Below are positions 18,424 through 27,120 of a stretch of 64,000 nt of DNA, one piece after another. Position numbers and translations under genes: made by a program. This DNA is from Pseudoduganella lutea. GTDB taxonomy: Bacteria; Pseudomonadota; Gammaproteobacteria; Burkholderiales; Burkholderiaceae_D. Position 1 is the first letter of the stretch, and each line of letters opens with the position of its first letter. The notes below the pieces were generated by a model. The model did not search any database, was not told where the DNA came from, and was given only the letters and a program-made list of their open reading frames with translations. The DNA lies in contig NZ_CP035913.1 in NCBI RefSeq assembly GCF_004209755.1, positions 2,480,001 to 2,544,000 on the forward strand. Direction: 5' to 3'.

Positions 18424-19644
18424 CTAGCGAATCGGCAGCGCGGCGGGGAGTAACAAGATCGTCGTGAATCCCGTCAGCGGCGGTGCCAGCCAGCGGCGTG
18501 CCCGCCCGCCGCCGACCGCGCGCACCTGCCCGCCGGCTTCGAGTGCGGCAAGCGAGCGCTGGACAGTCCGCTGGCTCGCCCCCAGTGCCAGCGCCAGCGC
18601 CGAGGTGGACCAGGGCGCACCGTCGGACAGCAATGCCACGAGCGATGCCCCGTCGCCATCGATGGGTGGCTCCAGCAAGGCCAGGCCGCGCCCGTCGCGG
18701 GGCTGCAAGGCAAAACCCCGCCCGGTGGCGACGATGTCCGCCAGCGGGGCAGCCAGCGCGCGCACGCGGCCGATCTCGACCCGCAGGCGCGCCCGGTGGG
18801 TCTCGTTGGGGCGCCGGATGCGAAAGGCGCGCGCGATCAGTGCTTCCCGGCTCGTATCGCCGGGCCAGGCTTCGGCAAGCGCCCGCGCCAGCGCGAACAG
18901 CACCGGCCGGCGCGCCAGCGGCCGCCACACGCCGCCGGCACCGAGACCGCGGCGGCAGGCATCGACGACCAGCGTGTCCGATGCCAGCAAGGCTGCCACT
19001 TCGCCAAGCCGCAGCATGTGCGATGCGCCGCCAGCCACGCGGCGGGCGGCCGGGCGCTCGAGCGCCGCGCACGCCTCCCCCACCTCGGCCAGCAGGGCCG
19101 GTATGCCGGCGTGCGATGCAGCCGCCTGCGCCTGGTGCAGCGCGCCGCGCGCCGCATCGATGCGCAGCAGGCGCAGCGCCAGTTCTGCCGTGGTGAGCGC
19201 GGCGACGGCGGCCAGCGCCGGCGGCAGCCCGCGGGCATCGAGCTGCGCCAGCACCGTCTCCGCATCGGCGAGGCGCCCCAACAGCAGCAAGCGACGCGCG
19301 GCAATCAGGCGTGCCTGCAGCGCATTGGCATGATCGGCATGGGTATCGAGGGTGGTGGTGGCCAGCGCGAGCGGCCGCGGCGAGCCGCCGATGTCGCGCA
19401 TGGCCAGCGCCACCTCCGCCTCGGCCACCACGCAGCGGGCACTTGCCAGTGCCTCATGGGCACCGAAACCACGCGCGGCGGCCCGCAGCAGTTCGCGCGC
19501 GCGCCGATGTTCGCCCAGCTGCGCCATGGCGATACCCCGGAGGGCGAGTGCCGGCGGGTCGCCGCGCAGGGCGACGCGGTTCAATGCGCCAAGCGGATCG
19601 CCGGCGGCCAGCGCCCGCGCCGCGGCGGAAATCAGGGAGTCCAT
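18424..19644 (-). CDS. TPR-like/winged-helix transcriptional regulator
   Basis: 406 residues. Residues about 1-280 are Ala/Leu/Arg-rich alpha-helical repeats resembling TPRs (ALALRGIAMAQLGEHRRARE, AALTTAELALRLLRIDAARG). The C-terminus (about 330-395) contains a winged helix (WSTSALALALGASQRTVQRS followed by LAALEAGGQVRAVGGGRARR). This layout suggests a DNA-binding regulator that senses a protein or small-molecule signal through the helical repeats. It precedes the beta-propeller gene in the same orientation. The RTX array's terminator at 19681-19716 isolates it from the next upstream transcripts. Confidence 0.7.
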   Translation of the reverse strand: MDSLISAAARALAAGDPLGALNRVALRGDPPALALRGIAMAQLGEHRRARELLRAAARGFGAHEALASARCVVAEAEVALAMRDIGGSPRPLALATTTLDTHADHANALQARLIAARRLLLLGRLADAETVLAQLDARGLPPALAAVAALTTAELALRLLRIDAARGALHQAQAAASHAGIPALLAEVGEACAALERPAARRVAGGASHMLRLGEVAALLASDTLVVDACRRGLGAGGVWRPLARRPVLFALARALAEAWPGDTSREALIARAFRIRRPNETHRARLRVEIGRVRALAAPLADIVATGRGFALQPRDGRGLALLEPPIDGDGASLVALLSDGAPWSTSALALALGASQRTVQRSLAALEAGGQVRAVGGGRARRWLAPPLTGFTTILLLPAALPIR

Positions 19645-19680
19645 CCCGAGAGGCTACACCAGGCCGCGCACCGCCCCGGG

Positions 19681-19716
19681 AACACAAAGGGCGGCCCGGT
19701 TTCCCGGGCCGCCCTT
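19681..19716 (-). terminator. Rho-independent terminator ending the RTX-A transcript
   Basis: On the minus strand there is a perfect 13-bp GC-rich stem (AAGGGCGGCCCGG pairing with CCGGGCCGCCCTT) with a GAAA tetraloop, followed by TGTGTT. It lies 27 bp past the RTX-A stop and separates the RTX array from the regulator gene. Confidence 0.85.
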
Positions 19717-19742
19717 CGATCATGCCAGGCAGGTTACGCTGC

Positions 19743-21190
19743 CTACGCGAAGGCGGACAGGCCGAAGTCCCCGGCATCGATTGTTGCCACGCCGGTCAGC
19801 GTGGCGATCTGCTGCAGTTCACCGTTGCTCACCACCGCATCGTTGCCGCTGCTGGTGAACAGGTACACGGCCGTGGTGCTGGCCGTATGCAGCGCGAACA
19901 GCGCCGTTTCTCCGAGCCCATAGGCTTCGCTGGCGCTACCGATCGCCTTGGCCGCACTGGTCGTCGACAGGCTGGTCACGTTTTGCGTGAACAGCACCAG
20001 TTCCGCTTTGGACGAGAAGCCGCCCGTGACGCCGGGTGTCGCCACTTGTTCGATGACCAGGTCGCCATCGCCGATCTTGCGCGCGATGGCGAGATGGTCG
20101 GTGCCGCGGACGAAATCGGTGATCGTGTCGTTGCCCGCGCCCATCACGAACGTGTCGGCACCCAGTCCGCCGGTCAGCTTGTCGCTGCTGGTGCTCCCCG
20201 CGATCACGTTGTCCAGCACATTGCCGATACCGGTGAACGCGCCCTTGCCTGTGAAGCGCAATTCCTCCACGTTCGCCGCCAGCGTGGTTTTCGCCACGGT
20301 CGTCTCGACGATGTCGTAGCCGCCATCCACCGCTTCCAGTACCTTGTCACCCGCCGCGTCGACGGAATAAAAGTCGTTGCCGGCGCCGCCGTCCAGCGTG
20401 TCGTTGCCCTTGTCGCCGAACAGCCGGTCGTCGCCCGCGCCACCGGTCAGCATGTTGGCGGCGCCGTTGCCCGTCAGCGTGTTGTCCTTGCCGTTGCCCA
20501 CCAGGTGGATCGCCGCGCCGGACGTGATTTTCGCGTGCTCGATCTCGCCGCCCAGCGTGTAGGTCATCTTGGCCGAAATGCCGATGCTGACGGTATCGAT
20601 GCCGCCGTTGGCCAGCTCGATGACCGTGTCGCCCGCATTGTCGAGGAAATACGTGTCGTCGCCCTTGCCGCCCGTGAGCTGGTCGGCACCGGCCAGGCCG
20701 TTCATCTGGTCGGCGGCATCGCTGCCGGTAAGCGTGTCGTTGCCCTGCGACGCCACGTTGACCTGGAGCTGGGCCAGCGTCTTGACGCCGTCGCTGAATT
20801 CCACCTCTTCGATGTTCCTCAGCGTGATCTTCTGCGTGCCCTTCACCAGCACGAGATCCTTATCGTTCGGGCTCTGGCGCTGGAAGTCGGCGAAATCGCC
20901 CTCGATCACGTACCGGTCCTTGCCGGCCGCGCCATCGATCGTGTCGTTGCCGAAGCCGGCGGCGATCACGTTGTCGAGGGCGTTGCCGGTGCCGGCGAAA
21001 GCGGTGGTGCCCGTATACGTCACGTTTTCGATGTTGGCGCCCGCGGTGTATTTCGCCAGCCTGGTGGAGACGGTATCGGTGCCCTGATCGGCCAGTTCGG
21101 TGACCTTGTCGCCGGTTGCGTCGACGACATACATGTCGTTGCCCAGGCCGCCAGCCAGCACATCGTTGCCCTTGTCGCCATCGAGGACGT
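19743..21190 (-). repeat. Paralogous 3' block of RTX-A
   Basis: The last roughly 480 codons of RTX-A are highly similar, at DNA and protein level, to the ends of RTX-B, -C and -E; for example NDKDLVLVKGTQKITLRNIE is identical in three of them. The shared block points to duplication or gene conversion. Confidence 0.75.
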
Positions 21191-22646
21191 CGTTGCCGGC
21201 ACCGCCAGTCAGCACGTTGACGGCGGCGTTGCCGGCCAACGCGTTATCGAGGTCATTGCCGGTGATGCCTGTCGCGCCGGTCGAGGTGACCTTCGCATCC
21301 TCGACATTCGCCGCCAGCACATAGGCGCCTTTCGTCAGCGCCACATGCACCGTGTCACGGCCCTCGCCTGCTTTCTCCCTGACCGTATCGCCCGTCTGGT
21401 CGACCACGTACAAGTCGTCGCCCGCGCCGCCGCTCATTTCGTCCGCGCCGGCCAGCCCGTCCAGTGTATCGTTGCCGCTTGTGCCGGCCAGGATATCGTT
21501 GTCTGCGGAGGCGAGATCGCCGAGCATGTCAGCCAGGGTCAGCAGGACGTCGCTGAAACGAACATGCTCGATGTTCTTCAGCGTGATCTTTTGCGTGCCC
21601 TTGACCAGCATGACATCGGTGGCGTTCGGCCGCTGCCAGGTATAGTCGCCAGAAGCGCCGCTGGCAACGAAGGTATCCGCTCCGCCGGCGCCGTCGATCG
21701 TGTCATTTCCGCTGCCGCCCGCGATCACGTTGGCAAGGTCGTTGCCAGTGCCGCTGAACCGGCCTGTACCCGTATATGCCAGGTATTCGATATTTGCACC
21801 GAGCTTGAACGCAGCCAGTGTCGTCACGACCTTGTCGTCACCACCTGCTTCCGCTTCCACGATCCTGTCGCCGATGGTGTCGACGATGTAGACATCATTG
21901 CCTTCCCCGCCTTCGAGCTGGTCAGCACCTGCGCCGCCATCGAGTGTGTCGTCGCCATGCAGGCCGAGCAGCGTATCGCTGTTCATCGCTCCTTTCAGCC
22001 GGTTTGCCAGCTCATTGCCATACAGCTTCGTTGCCGCGCCCGAGACCACCGTGCCATGTTCCACATTACCGGACAACAGATACAGGCCGTTCTGGCTGAA
22101 CGTCATCCTTGCCTCGTCAACGCCGCCATCGGCGTCTTCGACGATGCGATCGGAGAATTGATCGACGAAGTAGACATCGTCTCCCTTCCCGCCGTTCAGA
22201 TAATCGATGTCAGTGCCGCCATCCAGCAAGTCCTCGCCATCACCGCCGCGCAGGTTATCTCCGCCCTCACCGCCGGAGAGCGTATCGTTTCCAGCGCCGC
22301 CGTCAAGACCATCATCGTCGTTTTCGCCGGAAAGCCTGTCGTCACCATCGCCGCCGTCCAGCCTGTCGCCGCCATCGCGGCCAGCCAGCGTATCGTTGCC
22401 CGCACCGCCTTCCAGCCGATTGCTGTTTGCCGAGCCGGTACCGGTGAAATTGCCCGCTCCCGTGTAGCGCAGGCTGCCCAAATACTGGGTAAGCACGAAA
22501 CTGTCCAGCGAAGTGATTACGCCGTTCCAATAGCCATCGGTTTCGACGATGACGTCGGTGCGGCTGTCGATAACGTAGACATCGTCGCCGGTGCCGCCCT
22601 TGAGTGTGTCGCTGCCGGTCCCGCCATCCAGCGTATCGGCGCCATC
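19743..22646 (-). CDS. RTX protein A, 3' part (C-terminal half of frameshifted gene)
   Basis: Open frame continuing RTX-A downstream of the G6 tract; the first possible start of its own is GTG 22496. About 968 residues, almost all GGxGxDxL calcium-binding beta-roll repeats (GGAGNDTLAGRDGGDRLDGG) interspersed with segments of the type DVYIVDTIGDRIVE and FSDGVKTLAQL. It ends in the C-terminal domain shared by all six genes (ALFALHTASTTAVYLFTSS, ELQQIATLTGV). RTX repeats fold around calcium after type I secretion. It has no RBS of its own and is read here as the second half of RTX-A. Confidence 0.85.
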   Translation of the reverse strand, partial: DGADTLDGGTGSDTLKGGTGDDVYVIDSRTDVIVETDGYWNGVITSLDSFVLTQYLGSLRYTGAGNFTGTGSANSNRLEGGAGNDTLAGRDGGDRLDGGDGDDRLSGENDDDGLDGGAGNDTLSGGEGGDNLRGGDGEDLLDGGTDIDYLNGGKGDDVYFVDQFSDRIVEDADGGVDEARMTFSQNGLYLLSGNVEHGTVVSGAATKLYGNELANRLKGAMNSDTLLGLHGDDTLDGGAGADQLEGGEGNDVYIVDTIGDRIVEAEAGGDDKVVTTLAAFKLGANIEYLAYTGTGRFSGTGNDLANVIAGGSGNDTIDGAGGADTFVASGASGDYTWQRPNATDVMLVKGTQKITLKNIEHVRFSDVLLTLADMLGDLASADNDILAGTSGNDTLDGLAGADEMSGGAGDDLYVVDQTGDTVREKAGEGRDTVHVALTKGAYVLAANVEDAKVTSTGATGITGNDLDNALAGNAAVNVLTGGAGNDVLDGDKGNDVLAGGLGNDMYVVDATGDKVTELADQGTDTVSTRLAKYTAGANIENVTYTGTTAFAGTGNALDNVIAAGFGNDTIDGAAGKDRYVIEGDFADFQRQSPNDKDLVLVKGTQKITLRNIEEVEFSDGVKTLAQLQVNVASQGNDTLTGSDAADQMNGLAGADQLTGGKGDDTYFLDNAGDTVIELANGGIDTVSIGISAKMTYTLGGEIEHAKITSGAAIHLVGNGKDNTLTGNGAANMLTGGAGDDRLFGDKGNDTLDGGAGNDFYSVDAAGDKVLEAVDGGYDIVETTVAKTTLAANVEELRFTGKGAFTGIGNVLDNVIAGSTSSDKLTGGLGADTFVMGAGNDTITDFVRGTDHLAIARKIGDGDLVIEQVATPGVTGGFSSKAELVLFTQNVTSLSTTSAAKAIGSASEAYGLGETALFALHTASTTAVYLFTSSGNDAVVSNGELQQIATLTGVATIDAGDFGLSAFA

Positions 22647-25600
22647 CCCCCATTGAGCATGTCGTTGCCCGCGGCACCGGTGATGCTGTTGGCGCCACTA
22701 TTGCCCGTCAGCTGAACCGGCCCGGTGGCGCCGGCCACCAGGTTTTCAATCTTCTCGGCCAGCGTGAATGCGCCAGTGAAGCGCACTTCCACCGTATCCC
22801 GCCCGTCGTCCCGGTAGTTATCGATCAGGGCGCCCCGCTCGGAGAGAACATAGCGGTCATCGCCGTCTCCACCAGACAGGGTATCGCCGGCGGCACCGGC
22901 AAGCGTGTCGTTTCCTGCACCGCCTTCGAGGCGGTCCTTTCCGGCACCGCCGTCGAGATAGTCATTGCCCAGTTCACCATAAAGATCGTCATCGCCACCG
23001 CCCCCCAGCAGTGAATCGCTGCCGGCCTGGCCATGGAGGTATTCGCCGATATCGGCGCCGGCAATCGTATCGGCAAACGACGTACCGCCAAGATATTCAT
23101 TTGTTCCGTCGCCCAGGACCAATTGCCCCGGCATCGGTGCGCCATCGATTGCCAGTCCGCCAAAGTTGTCGTTGACGAGGTCCGCGAGCGATACCCCGAC
23201 CAGTGTCAGCACCGTTGCATAGGAGGAGTACTGCTGCCACTGCAATACGACATCGGCATCTTGTTGCAGCAGGCGCAGGGTACCTGTTTGAAATGGATTG
23301 TCGCCGAAGTACTGCACTCCGAGCATCCGGTCGAGCACTTTCACCACGTCGATCACATCGCCATCCCGGCCGGGAGCAAAGTCGTCGATCCGGATGGTGC
23401 CCTGGAAGGAGGGCCGACCAAAGGAAATGACGGAGTCGCCGATGAGCTGGAAAGTGTCGCGGCCCGTGCCGCCATTCATCGTCACCACGGCACCGGTCTG
23501 GATGCCAATGACGAATGTATCGTCGCCATCGCCGCCTCTTACGGTCGCCCGGCCCGTCTCGAAGTGAATCGAGTCGCTACCCGCACCGCCATCGATGCTT
23601 TGCTCGCCATCCCGGTTCGCCGTGTCGTACAGCCGGTCATCGCCTTCACCGCCGAGCAGGGTATCGGCCCCACCGCCGCCGAACAGCGTGTCGTTGCCCG
23701 CACCCCCTGCCAGCGAATCGTTGCCGGTCTCGCCATCGAGCCAATCGTCGCCTGCCAGGCCCGCCAGTGTATCGGCGAAGAAGGTACCCTCCAGCGTTTC
23801 ACCGGATTCCGTTCCGGTCAACGCGATGCCCGTTACCGGCAAACCATCGGGAGAAATCGCGCCAATGAAATTGGCCGCTGTGATGTCGGTCGCCAGCACG
23901 TTCTCCAGCACGAGCATGGTTTCCCAGCTGGTGCTGGACCACCGCGGTCCGCCGACCTGAAGCCGGGTGTCCGCACCGTCCTGAATTAGCCTCAATATGC
24001 CGGCGGCAGGCGAGAACGGGTTTTCTCCAACAGCGCCATGCGGATAGTGTGTCGAGGTCAGCAGCATCCCGAGATCGATACGATCTCCGTTGGTCCCCGC
24101 TTCGAAATCGGCGATAAAGACGGGCAAGGTGCCATTGGTATTCCAGCCGGGAATGAACGTATCGCGGCCAGCGCCTCCCGACACAGTGATCTGCTTTTGC
24201 CAGGAATAGTTGAGCCGGTAATCGACGGTCAGTACATCGTCGCCGTCGCCGCCATCCACGCTGACAGCACTCTCTCCGATGTTCAGCTGATCGTTGCCTG
24301 TGCCGCCAAGCATGGTGGACCCGTTGCTCCAGGATCCGAGCGTATCGTTTCCGGCGCCGCCATCCATCAGTGTGCTGGCACTTCCGCCATTGAGAATGTC
24401 GTTGCCGGCTTCGCCATACAGGCGCGCGTCGCCCATGCCGCCGGCCAGGGTGTCATCACCCGCACCACCATGGAGGTCCGTCCTGAAGTGGGCGTTATAT
24501 AAATAATCGTTACCGTCCGTTCCATGGCGCACGATGTGAACAGGGCTGCCATCCGGTGCAATGCCGCCCAGGTTTTCCGCCGTGATGCTTGCCACGGCGA
24601 CGTTCTTCAGAAGGAAAACCGTGTCCATCCCGAACCGGTCGCCACCGGCGTCGAAATCGAATTGCACCGCCACGTCGCTGCCCTGCTGGACCAGTTGGGC
24701 AAAGCGGACATCACCGAAAGGATTGTCGTTGCCGATGACATATGCGAGGCTTTTTTCGATGTCCACGACGTCACCGTTCGCGCCGGCCTGGAATCCGGTG
24801 ACGACGACGCTCCCCCCGTCGTAGGGGTGATAGAAGCTCCGCAAGTCATAGACATAGGTATCCCTGCCTTCTTCGCCATCGAGCTGATACACCATGCCTT
24901 TCGTCGTGCGCACGATGAATGTGTCGCTCCCGGCGCCGCCGCTGGCGACAATGCCGTGGCCATCGATGTAGAGCGTATCGTCGCCGCTGCCGCCGTCGAG
25001 CGTATCGCGCACACCTTCCGCGATCAGCGTGTCATTGCCCTCGCCTCCTACGAGGCTGTTCGAAAAGAGAATGGTTCGGCCGTACGCTCCCTCCCTGCCA
25101 GCCACAAGGTAGTCATTTCCGCCACCACCACGCAGCGTATCGCTCCCCCAGCCGCCGACGATGGTGTCGTTCCCATCCGCGCCGTCGATGACATCCTGGC
25201 CGCCCCTGCCACGCAGGTCATCGTTTCCGCCAATGCCGGAAAGAGTATCGGCGAACTCCGAACCCGATAACGTTTCGCTTTCGTTCGTGCCGAGCCAGTT
25301 GGCGCCGGGCACAGGGGATCCGTCCGGTGCGATCTTGCCGACGAAGTTGTCGGCGACCAGCGAACCGGCCGACACCTCGCGCAGGACGAGAACGTCCGTG
25401 AAGTCACCGTAAAGCGCCCACTGCAGGATGGTATCGGCCCCGCGCTGGACCAGTTTCAGCTCCCCGCCTTCAGCAAAGGGATTGGTGCCGTCTTCTCTGG
25501 CATAACGCAGGCGGAAAACCTCGGACAGGTCGATCCGGTCGCCGCCGGTTCCGGTACGGAATTGATCGATGATATCGGGATAGGAAGTGAGGCGGACGAA

Positions 25601-25681
25601 AAAGGTCTGCCCTGGCGGGACGTTGGATGGTGTCATGCGATGAACGGTAGCGTTTGAACTGGCGAGGTGTGCCTCGCCCAT
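22517..25681 (-). CDS. RTX protein A, 5' part (frameshifted)
   Basis: Starts at ATG 25681 (MGEAHLASSNATVHRM) or possibly ATG 25636; both have weak Shine-Dalgarno sequences. ATG 25681 lies 5 bp past the RTX-B stop, so translation is probably coupled. It runs as an RTX protein with four copies of a module (DQFRTGTGGDRIDL, then NPFAEGGELKLVQRGADTIL, then VADNFVGKIAPDGSPVPG) up to residue about 1010. There it leaves the frame at a G6 tract, ending in a nonsense tail (MAPIRWMAGPAATHS). Adding one G restores a single 1,979-residue frame to stop 19743. No signal peptide is seen, as expected for type I secretion. The first module has no beta-roll before it, so the N-terminus may be truncated. Confidence 0.8.
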   Translation of the reverse strand: MGEAHLASSNATVHRMTPSNVPPGQTFFVRLTSYPDIIDQFRTGTGGDRIDLSEVFRLRYAREDGTNPFAEGGELKLVQRGADTILQWALYGDFTDVLVLREVSAGSLVADNFVGKIAPDGSPVPGANWLGTNESETLSGSEFADTLSGIGGNDDLRGRGGQDVIDGADGNDTIVGGWGSDTLRGGGGNDYLVAGREGAYGRTILFSNSLVGGEGNDTLIAEGVRDTLDGGSGDDTLYIDGHGIVASGGAGSDTFIVRTTKGMVYQLDGEEGRDTYVYDLRSFYHPYDGGSVVVTGFQAGANGDVVDIEKSLAYVIGNDNPFGDVRFAQLVQQGSDVAVQFDFDAGGDRFGMDTVFLLKNVAVASITAENLGGIAPDGSPVHIVRHGTDGNDYLYNAHFRTDLHGGAGDDTLAGGMGDARLYGEAGNDILNGGSASTLMDGGAGNDTLGSWSNGSTMLGGTGNDQLNIGESAVSVDGGDGDDVLTVDYRLNYSWQKQITVSGGAGRDTFIPGWNTNGTLPVFIADFEAGTNGDRIDLGMLLTSTHYPHGAVGENPFSPAAGILRLIQDGADTRLQVGGPRWSSTSWETMLVLENVLATDITAANFIGAISPDGLPVTGIALTGTESGETLEGTFFADTLAGLAGDDWLDGETGNDSLAGGAGNDTLFGGGGADTLLGGEGDDRLYDTANRDGEQSIDGGAGSDSIHFETGRATVRGGDGDDTFVIGIQTGAVVTMNGGTGRDTFQLIGDSVISFGRPSFQGTIRIDDFAPGRDGDVIDVVKVLDRMLGVQYFGDNPFQTGTLRLLQQDADVVLQWQQYSSYATVLTLVGVSLADLVNDNFGGLAIDGAPMPGQLVLGDGTNEYLGGTSFADTIAGADIGEYLHGQAGSDSLLGGGGDDDLYGELGNDYLDGGAGKDRLEGGAGNDTLAGAAGDTLSGGDGDDRYVLSERGALIDNYRDDGRDTVEVRFTGAFTLAEKIENLVAGATGPVQLTGNSGANSITGAAGNDMLNGGMAPIRWMAGPAATHSRAAPATMSTLSTAAPTSSSKPMAIGTA
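22646..22651 (-). other. G6 tract with 1-nt deficit that splits RTX-A
   Basis: The coding strand reads AAT GGGGGG ATGG where the RTX repeat needs AAT plus seven G (NGGDGADTLDGG). Inserting one G joins both halves in frame. It could be a sequencing error, a real null allele, or slipped-strand phase variation. Confidence 0.85.
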
Positions 25682-25686
25682 GGATA

Positions 25687-27120
25687 TCAATGGAAATCGT
25701 CGACGGAAACGAGCTGCACGCCGGTCAGCGTGGCGATCTGCTGCAGCTCACCCTTGCTCACTACCGCATCGTTGTCGCTGCTGGTGAACAGGTACACGGC
25801 CGTGGTGTTGCCACTGTGCAGAGCGAACAGCGCCGTGTCCCCTTTTGCATAGGCCTCTCTGGCGTTGCCGATGGCCTTGGCCGCATTGGTCGTCGTCAGG
25901 CTCGACACGTTCTGCGTGAAGATCACCAGTTCTGCGTCGGACGAGAAGCCGCCCGTCGCATCGCGGATCGCCGCATCGTCGATGACCAGGTTGCCGTTGC
26001 CGATCTTGCCAGCAACGGCGAGATGGTCGGTGCCGCTGACGAAATCGGTGATCGTGTCGTTGCCGGCACCGATCACGAACGTGTCGGCGCCAAGACCGCC
26101 GGTCAGCTTGTCATTGCCCGTTCCGCCGAGGATGACGTTATCCAGGGCGTTGCCCATGCCTGTGAACGCGGCCTTGCCCGTGAAGCGCAGTTCCTCCACG
26201 TTGGCTGCCAGCGTGTATTTCGTGGCCGTCGTTTCGACGATGTCGTAACCGCCGTCGGCCGCTTCCAGCACTTTGTCGCCGGCCGCGTCGACGGAATACA
26301 CGTCGTCGCCGGCACCACCGTCCAGCGTATCGTTGCCCTTGCCGCCGACGAGGGTGTCGTTGCCCGCGCCGCCGGTCAGCATGTTGGCGGCGGCGTTGCC
26401 GGTCAGCGTGTTGTCTTCGGCATTGCCCACCAGGTGGATTACCGCGGTGGACGTGATCGTCGCGTGCTCGATGTTCGCGCCGAGCGTGTAAGTGAGCTTT
26501 GCCGCGATGCCGATGTTGACCGTGTCGATGCCCCCATTCGCCAGCTCGATGACGGTGTCGCCCACGTTGTCGAGGAAGTAGGCGTCGTCGCCCTTGCCGC
26601 CCGTGAGCTGGTCGGCGCCGGCCAGGCCGTTGATCTGGTCATCGCCATCGGTGCCGGTGAGCGTGTCATTGCCCTGGCTTGCCACGTTGACCTGGAGCTG
26701 GGCCAGCGTCTTGACACCATCGCTGAACTCCACCTCTTCGATGTTCCTCAGCGTGATCTTCTGCGTGCCCTTCACCAGCACGAGATCCTTATCGTTCGGG
26801 CTCTGGCGCTGGAAGTCGGCAAAATCGCCGTCGATCACGTACCGGTCCTTGCCGGCCGCGCCATCGATCGTGTCGTTGCCGAAGCCGGCGGCGATCACGT
26901 TGTCGAATGCGTTGCCGGTGCCGGCGAATGCGGTGGTGCCGGTGTACGTGAGATTCTCGAGATGAGCGCCCAGCGTGTATTTCGCCAGCTTCGTGCTGAC
27001 GGTATCGGTGCCCTGGCCGGCCAGTTCGGTGATCTTGTCGCCGGTCGCGTCGACGACATACGTGTCGTTGCCCATGCCGCCAGCCAGCTTGTCGGAACCC
27101 GTGCCGCCATCGAGGGTATC
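25687..27120 (-). repeat. Paralogous 3' block of RTX-B
   Basis: The ends of RTX-B and RTX-A share about 480 codons with only scattered differences, for example in FADFQRQSPNDKDLVLVKGT and the following DGVKTLAQLQVNVASQGND. It is the same block as in RTX-C and RTX-E. Confidence 0.75.

Noticed and set aside
19311..22715. 1,134-residue plus-strand open frame opposite RTX-A
   Set aside because: It mirrors the GGxGxD repeats on the antisense strand; GC-rich repeats leave the complementary frame open. It has no RBS and only Ala/Val/Ile-rich pseudo-repeats.
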